Assembly: GCA_032622095.1 (NCBI GenBank)
Contig: CP136063.1
Location: forward strand, 75,931,980-75,995,979
Reading direction: 5' to 3'
Origin: Siphonodentalium dalli
Lineage: Eukaryota > Mollusca > Scaphopoda > Gadilida > Siphonodentaliidae
DNA length: 64,000 bases
This document shows positions 1 through 11,309 of the stretch, piece by piece. Each line of letters starts with the position of its first letter. The stretch's first letter is position 1. Both the position numbers and the translations under genes were made by a program. The notes under the pieces were generated by a model. It had not been told where the DNA came from, ran no database searches, and saw nothing but the letters and a program-made list of their open reading frames with translations.

Positions 1-122
1 AATAGTAACCCGGCTATTGATGACTATATATGATTACCTCAACCCACGTTCTAACATGGTATTTTAATGTGATGATGCAGACATGTCTTTGAGTGGTGTA
101 GTACATATAGTACATAACACCC

Positions 123-1733
123 GGGGAGGGGAGTAGCACAAAAGTTTTATCATACAGGACCGGGGTGGGTGGGTCCGAAGAGGCCCGAAAAAAAGAGTTT
201 GTGCAAATTTTGTTCTATTCACATTTTTGCCCTTGTTTTAAGTTGTTTCAAATATATTCATTAATAATTGTGTTCTAAAGGCAGGCTATGGCCTTTACAG
301 ACACTTCAGAACAGGGTAGGTATAAGATATAAGTAATGCAGGGGAGATCTTCAAAAAACATACCTATACCGGGCGGGGTGGGTGCATCTCAGAGGCCTGA
401 ACAAAATTGTTTGTGCAAATTGTTTTCTGCCAATTTTTTTCAACCCACATTATGGACATTGTTTTAAGTTGTTTTCACTAATAAATGTGTTCTAACATAG
501 ATTATGACCTTAACCAACACTTAAGAACACATGTAGGTATAAGATAAAGCACTCTCTGGTGCCAAATAAAAGTGATGACTGAATAGGAGTGCTGGTTTGC
601 ATTTCACTTCAAATTAATATTGAATAGTGCCTGATAGTGCTGGCATTTTCACTCTGGAATGTCTAATGACCAAATAATACTAGTGCTGCAGAGTGCTGGC
701 TATCAAAATACCTCACATTAAAAAATAAACATGCCAGCCTGTTTATTTGGCTCCAACTACTATATAACTATCATTGCAGGTATGGCTATAAGGTGTTCTG
801 ATGTGATGGTTGGTAGCACCTTTTTGGGAACAACAGTGAAGAAGTCATTAAAGGTACGGTTGGCCTTGGCGGTGGGTATCCTGTGAAAATATTTCCACCC
901 ATCAAAAACCGCCACAAACAGAAAGAACGTCAAAATATAGACAGACTTTGTCCGTATACAAATAAGAAATATCGCATAAACAGTATCTTATTGTCATTTG
1001 TTTGACCATTGTTATGTAAACAAAAGCATAAAAAGTCACTTTTCTGGTGTTTGTTTATATTATGATGGTAAACATAAAGAGCGTTCATTGTTGTTGAATT
1101 CCTGATATGGAACTAATAAAGAGCGTTTATATCATTTGTGTGTGATTAGCCAGTGACACTGTGCTGTCTTCTGTAACACAATCAGGCTCTTGCTTATGTC
1201 AAATATAGTAAGTCTTTATGATAGCATGCTGTTTACGCGATGGTCATGGTATATATGAACGAAACTATATGCGTTTTAATGTTTGTCTGTTTACGGTGTT
1301 TGGAACAAATGTGAATATTTTCGACAACTAAGGCCAACCGTGCCTTTAATTAGTAACTGGACTATTTATGTAAAAAGTAAACACAATGTTGGCTTATTGG
1401 CACTATAAATATTACCTCACAATATCTGTGCATACTGTAGAATAAAACACTTTTTATTTCAAAATGTATTTTTCAATGTCGAAAACAACATCATAACCGT
1501 TAATAGTTTTTCAATTGTTTGAACACTTGGAATCTGCCAGAAACGGACCAATTTAAAACTTACCTTTGATTCTGTTTGATTTGGTCTTGAATGATTTTTT
1601 TTCTTATTTTAGGGGGTGGGTCTAAAAAAAATCAGGCGGAAATTTTTGCACAAAAAGGGTGAGTGGGTAGCAAAAGGGCTGTAATTGTTTTTTTTGGGCC
1701 TTGTATGTGTAAATTTTCTCACGACCCCCCCCG
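123..1733. mobile_element. 1.6 kb non-autonomous DNA element with 8-bp target duplication
   Basis: The sequence TAACACCC occurs at 115-122 and again at 1734-1741. In copy B (near 55010) the flanks join across a single TAACACCC. The ends are imperfect inverted repeats, G-rich at the left (ggggaggggagtagcac) and C-rich at the right (ctcacgaccccccccg). A motif of the type ggtgggt...gaggcc...gtttgtgcaaat recurs near 165, 370 and 1613. There is no coding capacity. A TTAA-type MITE is nested inside. An 8-bp duplication suits hAT-like elements, but the ends do not prove the superfamily. Confidence 0.75.
852..1345 (+). mobile_element. TTAA-flanked MITE (piggyBac-like), copy 1
   Basis: The element is 494 bp and flanked by TTAA (848-851 and 1346-1349). 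Its inverted ends are AGGTACGGTTGGCCTT and, read from the other end, AGGCACGGTTGGCCTT. Internal marks of the family are the block ccgccacaaacag and two copies of aataaagagcgtt. It encodes nothing. It is nested in the 8-bp-duplication element, so it is younger than that element. Confidence 0.85.
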
Positions 1734-2400
1734 TAACACCCTATAGTTATTCTAATATTGTAATATTGAACTTATTAATGTAATATATTCTCACAGATTG
1801 TTTGGTTTATGGTGGTTTACAACGGCTTATCTCAATGTCAGCTGATAGGATTGTGACGTAACCAAGATGGACGATAGGTGATTTTATTTGTCAAAACAGT
1901 TCTTTTGTTGGAAGTTTGATGATGTTGAAGGAATAAATTCTCTTACGGACGTAACGAAGATATTCATGAGAACTTTATTTATTTGGATGTGACCTGGAAT
2001 TTTGCGATTGTCGGGAGTTTGTGCAATTTCGAATGTTTTTTTTACTGAGGATTATAATTCGCATGGCGTGAGTCTCTAAACATTGAACTATATATATATG
2101 TATCTACCCTGAGGCAGAGCTATTCGATTGAAAATACGAATCGATCCAATATTAAGCCAGTTATATTATTGAACTGCATACTATCAACCTATCAAGTTAT
2201 TTCAATCTAATATTATATTGGAACTATTGATGTAAACAAGGCGTGGGAAACAATTCGAATTTGACCTCAGCATATATTATACTGGACAGTTAGCGCTCAG
2301 CCAATCACCGCACATGCTTCAGTGTTTGACCTCATCTATTGTTTACTACACATTCCACAAATACAACCAGCGTATTACTGTGCAGTGAAGCAGATTAGTT

Positions 2401-3314
2401 ATGTCCAATGCGGAAAGCGAAAAGCGACAACGTGAGTCCGACGGCAGCAGCTTGTCATCCCCAATGGATACAAAGAAACAACGAGAATGTAACTCATCAT
2501 CGGATTCCGCTAACGTGTTTGGATTTGGAAATCCATATGACAATAGTACGTTCGAAGAAAATGATAGTCGACCTCACACACAGCCAATTCCCACACAGCC
2601 CTCCGACTTAATCAAGGAATTTAAACTGGCGCTGCAAGATCCTGAGTTCCAAGAGTGCATGAAGAATATATTCAAGAATGTATGTCTTGAAGCTAACGTC
2701 AGGCTAGAGGGAAGGGTTTCTAAGATTGAGGGTGACAATGCCGAACTGCGAGCGAGGTTGGAAAAACTTGAGATGGACAGCAAGAGGCAGGTTAATCGGA
2801 TCTATCAGCTGGAATCAGATCTCGATGGTTTAAAGGAGTATGGGATGCGGAATTCTTCACGTATCACTGGCATTAAGGAACGCCGAAATGAACATGTCGA
2901 GGATATAGTGCAAGAAATAGCGGAAGAAATGGGCGTTGTTGTTGAATCTAAAGACATCGAGAGATGTCACCGCTCAGGAAAGCCTGGTACCCCGAGATCG
3001 ATATTAGTCAGATTCCAGCACTATAAAAAACGCAATTCGTTCTATCGCGGGAGAGGGACATTGAAGAGCTCTAGAAAGTATGACCGGTGTTCATAAACGA
3101 GCACCTGACCAATCGACGATCACAGGTGTCCGGCGTATGTCGAAAACTCAAGAAGGAAACATATATCGACTCGACGTGGACATTTAACGGTGTCCTCTTC
3201 GTCAAGGACTGGTACGAATATGTACACAGGATTGACAGCTTCTATGAGTTCGATGACTTTGAGAGACAACTCTTCAGTCCCAGAAGCCAGCCTAGCTCTA
3301 TGCAAGGCAATTAG
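2401..3314 (+). pseudogene. LINE ORF1 protein, L1-type (coiled coil plus RRM-like), one frameshift
   Basis: The first 231 codons (2401-3096) are followed, after a one-base frame change near 3087, by the rest of the domain in another frame, ending at 3314. ORF1 proteins bind LINE RNA as chaperones. The N-terminal ~80 residues are polar and low-complexity. Residues ~100-145 form a heptad-rich coiled coil (ELRARLEKLEMD region). Then comes the typical block RITGIKE...VEDIVQEIAEEMGV...IERCHRSGKPG...RSILVRF. After the shift the familiar tail motifs appear: FINEHLT, LKKE, STWTFNGVLFVKD. The initiator ATG at 2401 follows an in-frame-poor leader and is the natural start. Confidence 0.85.
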
Positions 3315-3589
3315 AGACTGTGTGCACAGAGCACCAGCACCAAATTCGGACAATAAGTGCCCACACAGTTCAATATTCTCTATACGTGTATATATGTTCC
3401 CCCGTTAGCATCACTACACTGCAGAATATAACCTGCCATAACTTATCACTTAATAAACTCGCTCACCACAATTGTAGTGCATGTGCCAAAAACTTGAAAC
3501 CACATATACATGTACGAGTGGTGTTTTACACAACCGGTTAAATACCCTGAAGAATACGATATACTAATATTATCGAAACTTGTAAATGC

Positions 3590-3990
3590 ACTGACACGAC
3601 TCCATCTTATAGAACTAAACCTTCCCTCGAGCATCCCTTCATATTTCATTTTTCAGAAGGGATGCATTTTGGGGGTGAAGGCTACTTCTGTCCCTTTTAG
3701 TGAGGGACAATGATGAAATCGTGCCAGACAGTATTACAATATATACCGATGTATGCAACTCTAATGACATACGTGTCATCGCGACATAGTTAGTCGATAT
3801 GCACACCTAGCTAAACCACATTGAAATATGGTATAGTATTTATCTTGAAAACATTTAAATGCATCTGACACTAGTGCACCTAGTAGAACTAGCCTTCCTT
3901 CAATCATCCCTTCGTCTTTCGATTTTCAAGAAGGGATGTACCTTGGGGGCGAAGGCTACTAATCCAGTAAAGGGACAAGGGTGAACTTGT
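3590..3990 (+). repeat. Two copies of a ~280-bp repeat with a conserved hairpin
   Basis: Unit 1 (about 3595-3715) and unit 2 (about 3870-3985) share the stem CATCCCTTC ... GAAGGGATG with an AT-rich loop. Both are followed by a G-run and gaaggctact, then by a block ending in agggaca. In unit 2 an outer stem AGCCTTC / GAAGGCT also pairs. Confidence 0.65.
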
Positions 3991-5190
3991 GCCAGATATC
4001 ATCATAGACAACGGCATAACTATATATCCCATAATTATCATGATGATAATAATAATCAGACGATATTCACAACCAGCTTTTAAATCACTCATCTATGCTA
4101 TGTCTGCTTTACCATATATAGTGCACCAAGTGATCATAATGTATGTGAAGATGTTCTATATCACCCCACACTACATATCCCCTGGGAAATGAAATGAAAC
4201 GACGACTGTATAAGATTATATTACACAATGGAGTTTTCGTTAATTGCTTACTTGAATGTGCCACAAAACATCCAAGTGTTAATACATATGTCAAAGCACA
4301 AGCTGTACATGTGACTCTCGGTCACAAATACAACTAGAATGCACTCAGAGAGATGCCAACGTGCGTAAAAATGTAATAAACAATAATTAAAAAAATAATT
4401 TCATTGTATTTTACTTAATTTATTTAATTTAATTTAATGTTAGCAAAAAAAGACAATTACCATTTCTCATTTCATCACAGATAAAAGGCAAATTACTATA
4501 TTAATCATTTAAGTAATTAAAACCAATTCCATGTTGCCGAAAGGATGAGACTTTAATATCGATTACATTTTTTTCAGCATATTTTTATTTTCATTTTCCG
4601 ATAGTCAAAGTTGACCAAAGGAGCAATTATAAGAAACAATTAATACTATTTGTGTAAATATTGATAGCAGCCAATATGCAACAATAAATATCAATAATTA
4701 ATCAATAATTAATCAATAACGATCATCTTATGTAATAATAAACTCTTCAAACGGTGTTTGTGTCAACAAATGCGTTTTGTTTTGTGTTACGTCATTCGTC
4801 GTATTTGACCCGGAACTCGGCTGAAGGTTAGGCTATTCAGCCTATTGCGTCGAATTACGAAATCGCGTTTTGAATGTCGCTCTTTTCCCGCACGATAAAA
4901 AGAGGTCTTCGCACGAACCAAAAATGATAAAACTTCCCAATTATAAGTAAAAATACCCAAATGAAGGAGTCTATGTAGGTCCCGAAGGAGTCTATAGACT
5001 CTTTGGTGTAGAGTTCTGATGGAGAAAATGTAGGTCGATCTATTTTTGTCATAACTCTGACGTATTTTGACCTGGGAGAAAAAATCGAAATCGAGACTCA
5101 CTACGAGCATGCCAGTTTTAAATATAGAAACAGGGAATCCCGACAAATGGCGATATCGGCGACAAACAAATAATCGAAAACAACACATAA

Positions 5191-5488
5191 AATAAACATA
5201 GCAAAAACGCGGCACAGTAAAAATGTCAGAACGCCACGAGGTTTTATGTCGTTTTTGGTGACGTCATGGAGTGAAACGGAGTAGGGTGACACCAACCTAC
5301 GAATCTGTCTGATCGCCATACTGTTGCGCGAGCGCACGTAATAAACATAGCAAAAACGCGGCACAGTAAAAATGTCAGAACGCCACGAGGTTTTACGTCG
5401 TTTTTGGTGACGTCATGGAGTGAAACGGAGTAGGGTGACACCAACCTACGAATCTGTCTGATCGCCATACTGTTGCGCGAGCGCACGT
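5191..5488 (+). repeat. Tandem duplication, 2 x 149 bp
   Basis: The second unit starts at 5340. I see one difference between units in most of their length (tatgtcg versus tacgtcg). Each carries the palindrome TGACGTCA and ends in the GC-rich gcgcgagcgcacgt. Confidence 0.9.
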
Positions 5489-6522
5489 AAATATGTTGTC
5501 ACAATTTAAATCACTGTTGGAAGTCTATCCGGGACGATATAGAGCATCTTTAACTACATGTCCTTCTGTCTTTTTTTCTTTCATGTTATGATTTTTGTCA
5601 TGTCTTGTACTACAATGAGTTTAAAAGTTATTTGCAGCCAATACACACGTATATCATAATATATATTATAGGCAGCTGCGACATGTATGTAAATTGATCG
5701 TCCCGCCAACTAAATCATACCTAGGCGCTGCCATAATGCATATATATCCGACAAATATCACAAAAACTGTGCTTATTATATTCCGGAAAAAAAAATTCAG
5801 CCACCCCGTTTCATGGACACAAGATCCGTCCAGGAACTCATCATCAGCATGCCGGGCATGCCCCCTCCCAAAAACCATTATCTCGAAACAAATTCACTGG
5901 ATACAGCTAACCGCATTTATTCTCCACCAATATTATCGCACAACACAAACCCGGATCGATATATCACTTTAATGTGACATCGACATCGAGAAACGACGAA
6001 TAGAGTTATTTACCCTCACTTGCTTATGTATAAATAAATGAAATAACACGAACTCATCGATAGAGTTATCCATCTTTATTCACTTGTACGACTTCTACGA
6101 TCGAGGTCTTATTTCACTGAGTGTTCGCGCCTCCCACTTCACACACACGCATATATCTCCCCATGTAATTCATCAATCTGGTGACAAACAACCTTCCCGA
6201 ATAATAGTGACATATATTGCGGAAACCTGTTCACAAAGCATAATCACATTAACCCATGTTGTAATTTGAACATCTCCATATAAGTTGTACTTCCTTCTTT
6301 AAGAACTGTTTTGTTATATTATGTCATGAATATGTTTTTTATTTTTATTTTTTTTACCTTACATCCACATATTAATATGTATTACTCTCTTACTTCACAA
6401 CCCATTGTCCCTATGTATCTTCATAAAAGAGCCTGCAACTGAGCCAACGTCGCGCCGATGGAACCGTGATCAAACGAAAAAGCCTACCTACATATTATCT
6501 AGCACCATAAATCATCATCGAT

Positions 6523-7434
6523 ATGATCCAGGATAACTATTACCGCTCAAGGGTAGGCACATTCTATAATCGCGCGCGATATGCGAAACGTAAAGAGCGT
6601 CAACATGATCCGTATACGTCTAAACTTATAATTTATTACGTAAACTTGGCTATGAATGGAACAAACCAACTCAAGCTCATTAGAGTACTACTCATACTTT
6701 CGATTGTGAACTCCGACGAAATGTTCATGAATAAAACTAGGGTACCAAGAGAAATCTTTTCCTCTCCTAAGGATCTTGCCACAACGGCCACGTGGCTCAG
6801 ACAATTGCTATTAATTTCTGGCGATATCTTGCCTAACCCCGGAGCTGGAACAGACGGAGAACTATCAGTGTTCCACTTGAATGTGCAGAGTATTTTCCCG
6901 AAACTTGATGTTCTTTCCACCGAAATCCAAAACTATGACGTGTGTGGTTTTACGGAGTCCTGGCTTAGTACCAAAAATGAACAAAACGATTTGTTGATAC
7001 CTGGTTTCCACGAACCTGAACGTAGAGATAGAGTTCATACCGATACAATAGGGGGCGGTGTTATTGTCTATGTCAAGAACAATATAGCATTTAAACGTAG
7101 AAATGACATGGAAAGAAGTAATTTAGAAAATTTATGGATCGAAATTATATTGAATGGAAAAAACGTTCTAGTCGGTACCTTTTATCGCCCACCAAATGTA
7201 CAATGTTGGGACGAAATCGAGGGGAACATTGGTGATGTAGTAAATGCCCATCCATTCCATAGCATAATAATATGTGGAGATTTGAATGAAAATCAGTTTA
7301 ATCCAGCAAATTCCAAAGTGTCCTCCGTCTCAACATACTTCTCCCTCAAGCAAGTTATATACGAATCGACAAATTTTACTGAATATTCAGAAACACTCAT
7401 AGATGTTGTACTGATCAACGGTAACTGCACATGA
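6523..7434 (+). CDS. LINE ORF2, N-terminal part: 2A-like motif and AP endonuclease
   Basis: This is the start of the LINE polyprotein. The first ~100 residues are basic and then hydrophobic, ending in LLLISGDILPNPGA (2A-like). Next is the apurinic-like endonuclease that nicks target DNA: FHLNVQSIFPKLD (N motif), FTESWLS (catalytic E), GGGVIVYVKNN, GTFYRPPN and CGDLNEN (D, N). The final S-D-H block is lost because the frame ends at 7434; the following ~125 bases continue the protein in another frame and contain a further stop near 7503. The ATG at 6523 is the first in this frame. The family is CR1/L2-like by motif pattern. Confidence 0.85.
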   Translation: MIQDNYYRSRVGTFYNRARYAKRKERQHDPYTSKLIIYYVNLAMNGTNQLKLIRVLLILSIVNSDEMFMNKTRVPREIFSSPKDLATTATWLRQLLLISGDILPNPGAGTDGELSVFHLNVQSIFPKLDVLSTEIQNYDVCGFTESWLSTKNEQNDLLIPGFHEPERRDRVHTDTIGGGVIVYVKNNIAFKRRNDMERSNLENLWIEIILNGKNVLVGTFYRPPNVQCWDEIEGNIGDVVNAHPFHSIIICGDLNENQFNPANSKVSSVSTYFSLKQVIYESTNFTEYSETLIDVVLINGNCT

Positions 7435-7559
7435 AAGGAAAGTGGAACATTATAGAACCCTTCTTTTGTGACTTGGTTCGCTACCACGTCCCGGTCTACG
7501 TGTAGATTGAAACTCGTGAAACAACTAGACCGATAGTACATAACACACGCACTGTATGC

Positions 7560-9539
7560 ATGTTTGAACAAGCAGATTTCTCAACAATTAACAACGAAAT
7601 AAAATCATCAGAATGGACCCAGGCATTCAACAACTTACCTCTTGGGGATCTATGTGGCACTTTGACTAACAAACTAACTGAGCTTATGAATAAATATATT
7701 CCCCACAAGTTTACCAGCTGCAAGCAAGACGAGCCCGATTGGATGAACCCACGGATTAAATATTTAATTAGACAACGAAAAAGGATTCATAAATCGGCAA
7801 AAAGAAGAAATACCTCCGATTCGTGGAGTAAATATAGAAAAATTCGAAACGAAGTAATTTCCGAAGTTAGATCGTCTAAACAATTTCATTTATTAAAAGT
7901 GCAAGAAGTCCTTAATGGTCACGAAACAACAGCTGGCAAATGGTGGAAAACATTTAAACATCTTTCCACAAATAGGGCTGAAACTGTGCCTCCTTTAGTT
8001 TGGCAGGGCAAAGTTGTGTCGTCGGATGAAGACAAATCCGAGGTGCTAAATGGCTACTTCTGTAGCATTGCATCTCTCGATGGAACAAAACAACCTCCAC
8101 CCCCAACACCGGATGGCCCTAATCTGACCACACTCAGTGATATAAATATAACCGAGCTGGAAGTTTATAATGCTATAAAAGAACTCCAACCTGATAAGGC
8201 ATCTGGACCTGATCTTATTAGCCCACGTCTGTTAAAGAACTGCACAAGCTTAAGTAAGCCTCTTTCCAAAATCTTCAACCGTTTTATCCGAGAATCATAC
8301 TTTCCTCCGCAATGGAAACGCGCAAACGTTGTACCAATACATACACAAGGAGACCGAACCAATCCGGCGAATTACCGGCCAATCTCACATTTAAGCTGTA
8401 TAAGCAAGTTATTTGAAAAATGCATCGCTAAACACCTTATGGCATATCTCCAATCGAATAATATTCTAACTAAACGTCAGTCCGGGTTTGTTCCCGCCGA
8501 CTCAACTGCCTATCAACTATGTGACATATTTGACAAAATTATTAAATCTTTGGACGAAGGGCGCGACATTCGATTAGTATTCTTTGACATAAGTAAAGCG
8601 TTTGATAAAGTCTGGCACGAGGGTCTACTTTTTAAACTTCATGCAATAGGAATTCGCGATAATATGCTCTGTTGGTTCAAATCATACCTTTCCGATCGCC
8701 AACAGCGTGTAATACTACGCTCTGGTCAATCAACGTGGGGAAAAATAACTGCAGGAGTGCCCCAAGGGTCAGTATTGGGTCCTATCCTATTTCTTGTGTT
8801 TATTAACGACATTGTTGACAACATGACATGTAATACTCGTCTTTTTGCCGACGACACTTCGATTGCGCTGTCAACTGATGACCCTAACACTGGGGCAATT
8901 ATGATGCAACATGATATTATACGACTTGAAGAATGGTCCTCCACATGGCTCGTTAAATTCAATGAACTTAAGACAGAGGCATTAACGTGTACTCGAAAAC
9001 GCAATACTCTAAGCCACCCAACTCTGACTATGAATCAACAGCCCATTAAGGAAGTCAATTCACACAAGCACCTCGGTGTTATTTTGAGTAAAGATGGTTG
9101 CTGGGGTCCCCACATCAATGAAATGACGAATACTGCCTGGAAACGTATTTCCCTACTAAGAAAATATCGATTTTATCTTGACAGAGCTAGTCTTGAAAAA
9201 TGTTACTTCACTCTGATTCGATCAGTTCTTGAATATTCTTGTGTAGTGTGGGATGGTTGTGTCCAACAGGAATCTGATGCTATTGCAAATATACAGTATG
9301 AAGCAGCTCGCATCGTAACGGGTGCCACTAGGTCTGTCAGTAAGTCGACACTCCTAGCAGAAACTGGTTGGGAAACTTTAAAATCACGACGTGAAAAATA
9401 CAAACTGAAGCTATTCTACAAGATGGTGTATGGCCAGGCACCAATATATCTACGAACTTTAGTACCTCCAACTCACAGTCAGATATCGGCACGTGTCACC
9501 AGACAAGGCAATTTTTTTCATGGTTCCAGTTTTCGATAA
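7560..9539 (+). CDS. LINE ORF2, reverse transcriptase part
   Basis: This is the 659-codon central piece of the same ORF2. It is separated from the endonuclease by a frameshift and a stop, so the ATG at 7560 is not a true start. Reverse transcriptase blocks appear in order: ASGPDLISPRLLK, WKRANVVPIHTQGDRTNPANY and RPISHLSC, QSGFVP, VFFDISKAFDKVWH (first catalytic Asp), GVPQGSVLGPILFLVFIND, LFADDTSIAL (catalytic FADD) and KHLGVILSKDG. The thumb/connection region follows (SVLEYSCVVWDG). Catalytic residues are intact. The frame ends in a run of seven T at about 9510-9518, where a length change has shifted it. Confidence 0.92.
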   Translation: MFEQADFSTINNEIKSSEWTQAFNNLPLGDLCGTLTNKLTELMNKYIPHKFTSCKQDEPDWMNPRIKYLIRQRKRIHKSAKRRNTSDSWSKYRKIRNEVISEVRSSKQFHLLKVQEVLNGHETTAGKWWKTFKHLSTNRAETVPPLVWQGKVVSSDEDKSEVLNGYFCSIASLDGTKQPPPPTPDGPNLTTLSDINITELEVYNAIKELQPDKASGPDLISPRLLKNCTSLSKPLSKIFNRFIRESYFPPQWKRANVVPIHTQGDRTNPANYRPISHLSCISKLFEKCIAKHLMAYLQSNNILTKRQSGFVPADSTAYQLCDIFDKIIKSLDEGRDIRLVFFDISKAFDKVWHEGLLFKLHAIGIRDNMLCWFKSYLSDRQQRVILRSGQSTWGKITAGVPQGSVLGPILFLVFINDIVDNMTCNTRLFADDTSIALSTDDPNTGAIMMQHDIIRLEEWSSTWLVKFNELKTEALTCTRKRNTLSHPTLTMNQQPIKEVNSHKHLGVILSKDGCWGPHINEMTNTAWKRISLLRKYRFYLDRASLEKCYFTLIRSVLEYSCVVWDGCVQQESDAIANIQYEAARIVTGATRSVSKSTLLAETGWETLKSRREKYKLKLFYKMVYGQAPIYLRTLVPPTHSQISARVTRQGNFFHGSSFR

Positions 9540-10008
9540 TGAATATCACAGAAGATCCTTCCTTCCCTCGACAACCACTTTGTGGAATAACCTTGACACA
9601 AGCAGGATTGCCATGGATTCAATAGTGACATTCTCAAAGTCATTGAATTCTAACATGAACAATATCCCTAAATGGTTTTATTATGCCTACACACGCGATG
9701 CGCAGGTTTTGCACTCTCGACTTAGACTGCACCGTAGCCACTTAAATTACCACACCTATTCAAATTTTGTTTCTGACCAACCCATGTGCGCTTGCGGTGA
9801 GTTAGAGGATACCGAACATTATTTACTCGAATGCGAAAGATACGACTCACAAAGATCTTCATTACTAACCACAGTGTCTGGCCTTTGCTACATTACAACC
9901 GAGGTGCTACTCCGTGGTTCCACTGAACTCTTACATGACGATAATATAACCATTTTCAGAGAAGTACAAAAGTATATCCTAAGAACCAAACGATTCAAAT
10001 TCAATTAG
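9530..10008 (+). CDS. LINE ORF2, C-terminal Cys/His region
   Basis: This continues ORF2 after the slip at the T run, in the frame that reads VPVFDNEYHRRSFLPSTTTLWN and runs to the stop at 10006-10008. Near the end it has the cysteine/histidine cluster MCACGELEDTEHYLLECERY. This CxC-x-H-x-C arrangement is typical of the C-terminus of CR1/L2/Jockey ORF2 proteins and is thought to be a nucleic-acid-binding knuckle. A longer open stretch in this frame begins at 9493 but its first codons overlap the upstream frame. Confidence 0.85.
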
Positions 10009-11309
10009 TAATGACCCCGAGGACTCGTTCGTCAAACCACACACACGCACAATAACCAAATAAAATCGGAAGATATGCAATAATGAGCTAGTTTAGTTTA
10101 TAACCTGACCACATAAGAAAACATTCCGCGTTCGAATTCATTGTGAACTGTTACCGTGGTGCGTCGTCGGCTCAGATGCTAAAAGTCAGCTCCTCAAAAT
10201 AATTCTGTCTACATCAGATTTTCCACATATCTTTAAATTCTCCTCTATCTGAAACATTACTATTCTGCCCTTTTCTCCCACTGACCTGATATTAATTTGT
10301 CTAACACCAACTATTATCAATACCAACTCTTAGTCTCACTTAAACCGTTTATTCCATAAAACTCAATTTTGACACACCTATCGAACGAGCCCACTGCGTG
10401 AGTTGATGCGAGACAAAAACTAAATAAACGCCAACTGTGAGCACCAAATTGTCTGAAATACATCGCACTTAATTCAAGCATACTCACGACGTGGGCTCGG
10501 TCACATCGTAATCGGAGACGACACATATAAGCTATCAGCTTGCTGTCGAATCCACTCCATACCATAACTTGTTATCAATGTTGTAATTACTTTGTGAATT
10601 ATATGGATTAAATACTGTTTACACCAAGCTGATAGGCGACATCGAGTTGTTACAGTTATCTCAGTAAACAGAAAGACCGCATTTCATCCGTAAATCTCTT
10701 ATGTTGGTACATTAACATTTGAGTAACTGTCCCTTTACTCATGGGAATAAGCCAACATATATAGTTTAGAAGACAGTTTATTCGTGGAATAACAATACCT
10801 GAATAATTGACCATACCATTTTAAACCAGAGGTACGCCATTTTGGTAATTTCACATATGCATATATTGGATAACATTTTGAGCTCTATAAATCCGTCAAC
10901 AATGCCAACAGTGAGAATAAATAATTTACGTACTACATGTAAGTAATAGCTGATATCCGCAAAAATGTCTTAATCCGAGGAGGAAAAGGCTGGACAAAAA
11001 CAAGTATAAAAGACACTGTCAAACTAAAAAAATAAATAAAAAACAGCATAGTAGATGAACACGAGGCGCCCGAGTGACAGTGATGAAAGTGCCCATTATG
11101 TCCGAGGAATACAATCACAGATTCATCACATATACAGTTTGTATTTTCAAACAATGTCCGTTCCATTTCTGGATTTGATATCTGAAAAGTCGTGTAAACT
11201 GGCGTCATCTTGCATGTACGTAATTACTAATTCACTATTCTTTGCCATTTTCAGGTGAGACTTCAGCATCGCGCAACGTCAACTTTCAACCGATATGAAG
11301 ATTCAACTC

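Larger units (their letters stand above)
3315..6522 (+). other. LINE inter-ORF spacer
   Basis: This is an unusually long non-coding gap between LINE ORF1 and ORF2. It contains two copies of a hairpin-bearing repeat (about 3590-3990), an AT-rich block (4380-4760), a tandem 149-bp duplication (5191-5488) and a short repeat with tcgatagagttat at about 6000 and 6058. No open reading frame here resembles a known protein. A nested insertion could account for part of it, but I found no flanking target duplication. Confidence 0.6.
1850..10626 (+). mobile_element. 8.8 kb full-length-like non-LTR retrotransposon (LINE)
   Basis: AGCTGATAGG is present at 1840-1849 and 10627-10636. In copy B the flanks join at a single copy (near 55190), so everything between arrived after the duplication as one unit, or as a LINE with nested insertions. 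Contents in order: about 550 bases of 5' leader, ORF1 (2401-3314), a 3.2 kb spacer with repeats, ORF2 (6523-10008) and about 600 bases of 3' UTR. There is no poly-A tail; the 3' end reads ...tactgtttacacca. ORF2 resembles the CR1/L2/Jockey group while ORF1 is of the L1 coiled-coil type, a mix known among invertebrate LINEs. Several frameshifts and a stop mean this copy is not active. Confidence 0.9.

Noticed and set aside
4787-5486. Overlapping minus-strand frames of 80-142 codons
   Set aside because: They are created by the 149-bp tandem repeat and share the same translated pieces. They have no family resemblance.
10933-11208. Minus-strand frame with a hydrophobic end, considered as the last SLC28 exon
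   Set aside because: Its phase requires a weak acceptor, copy B has a one-base shift in it, and the acceptor at 11330 restores the conserved Gly and fits better.
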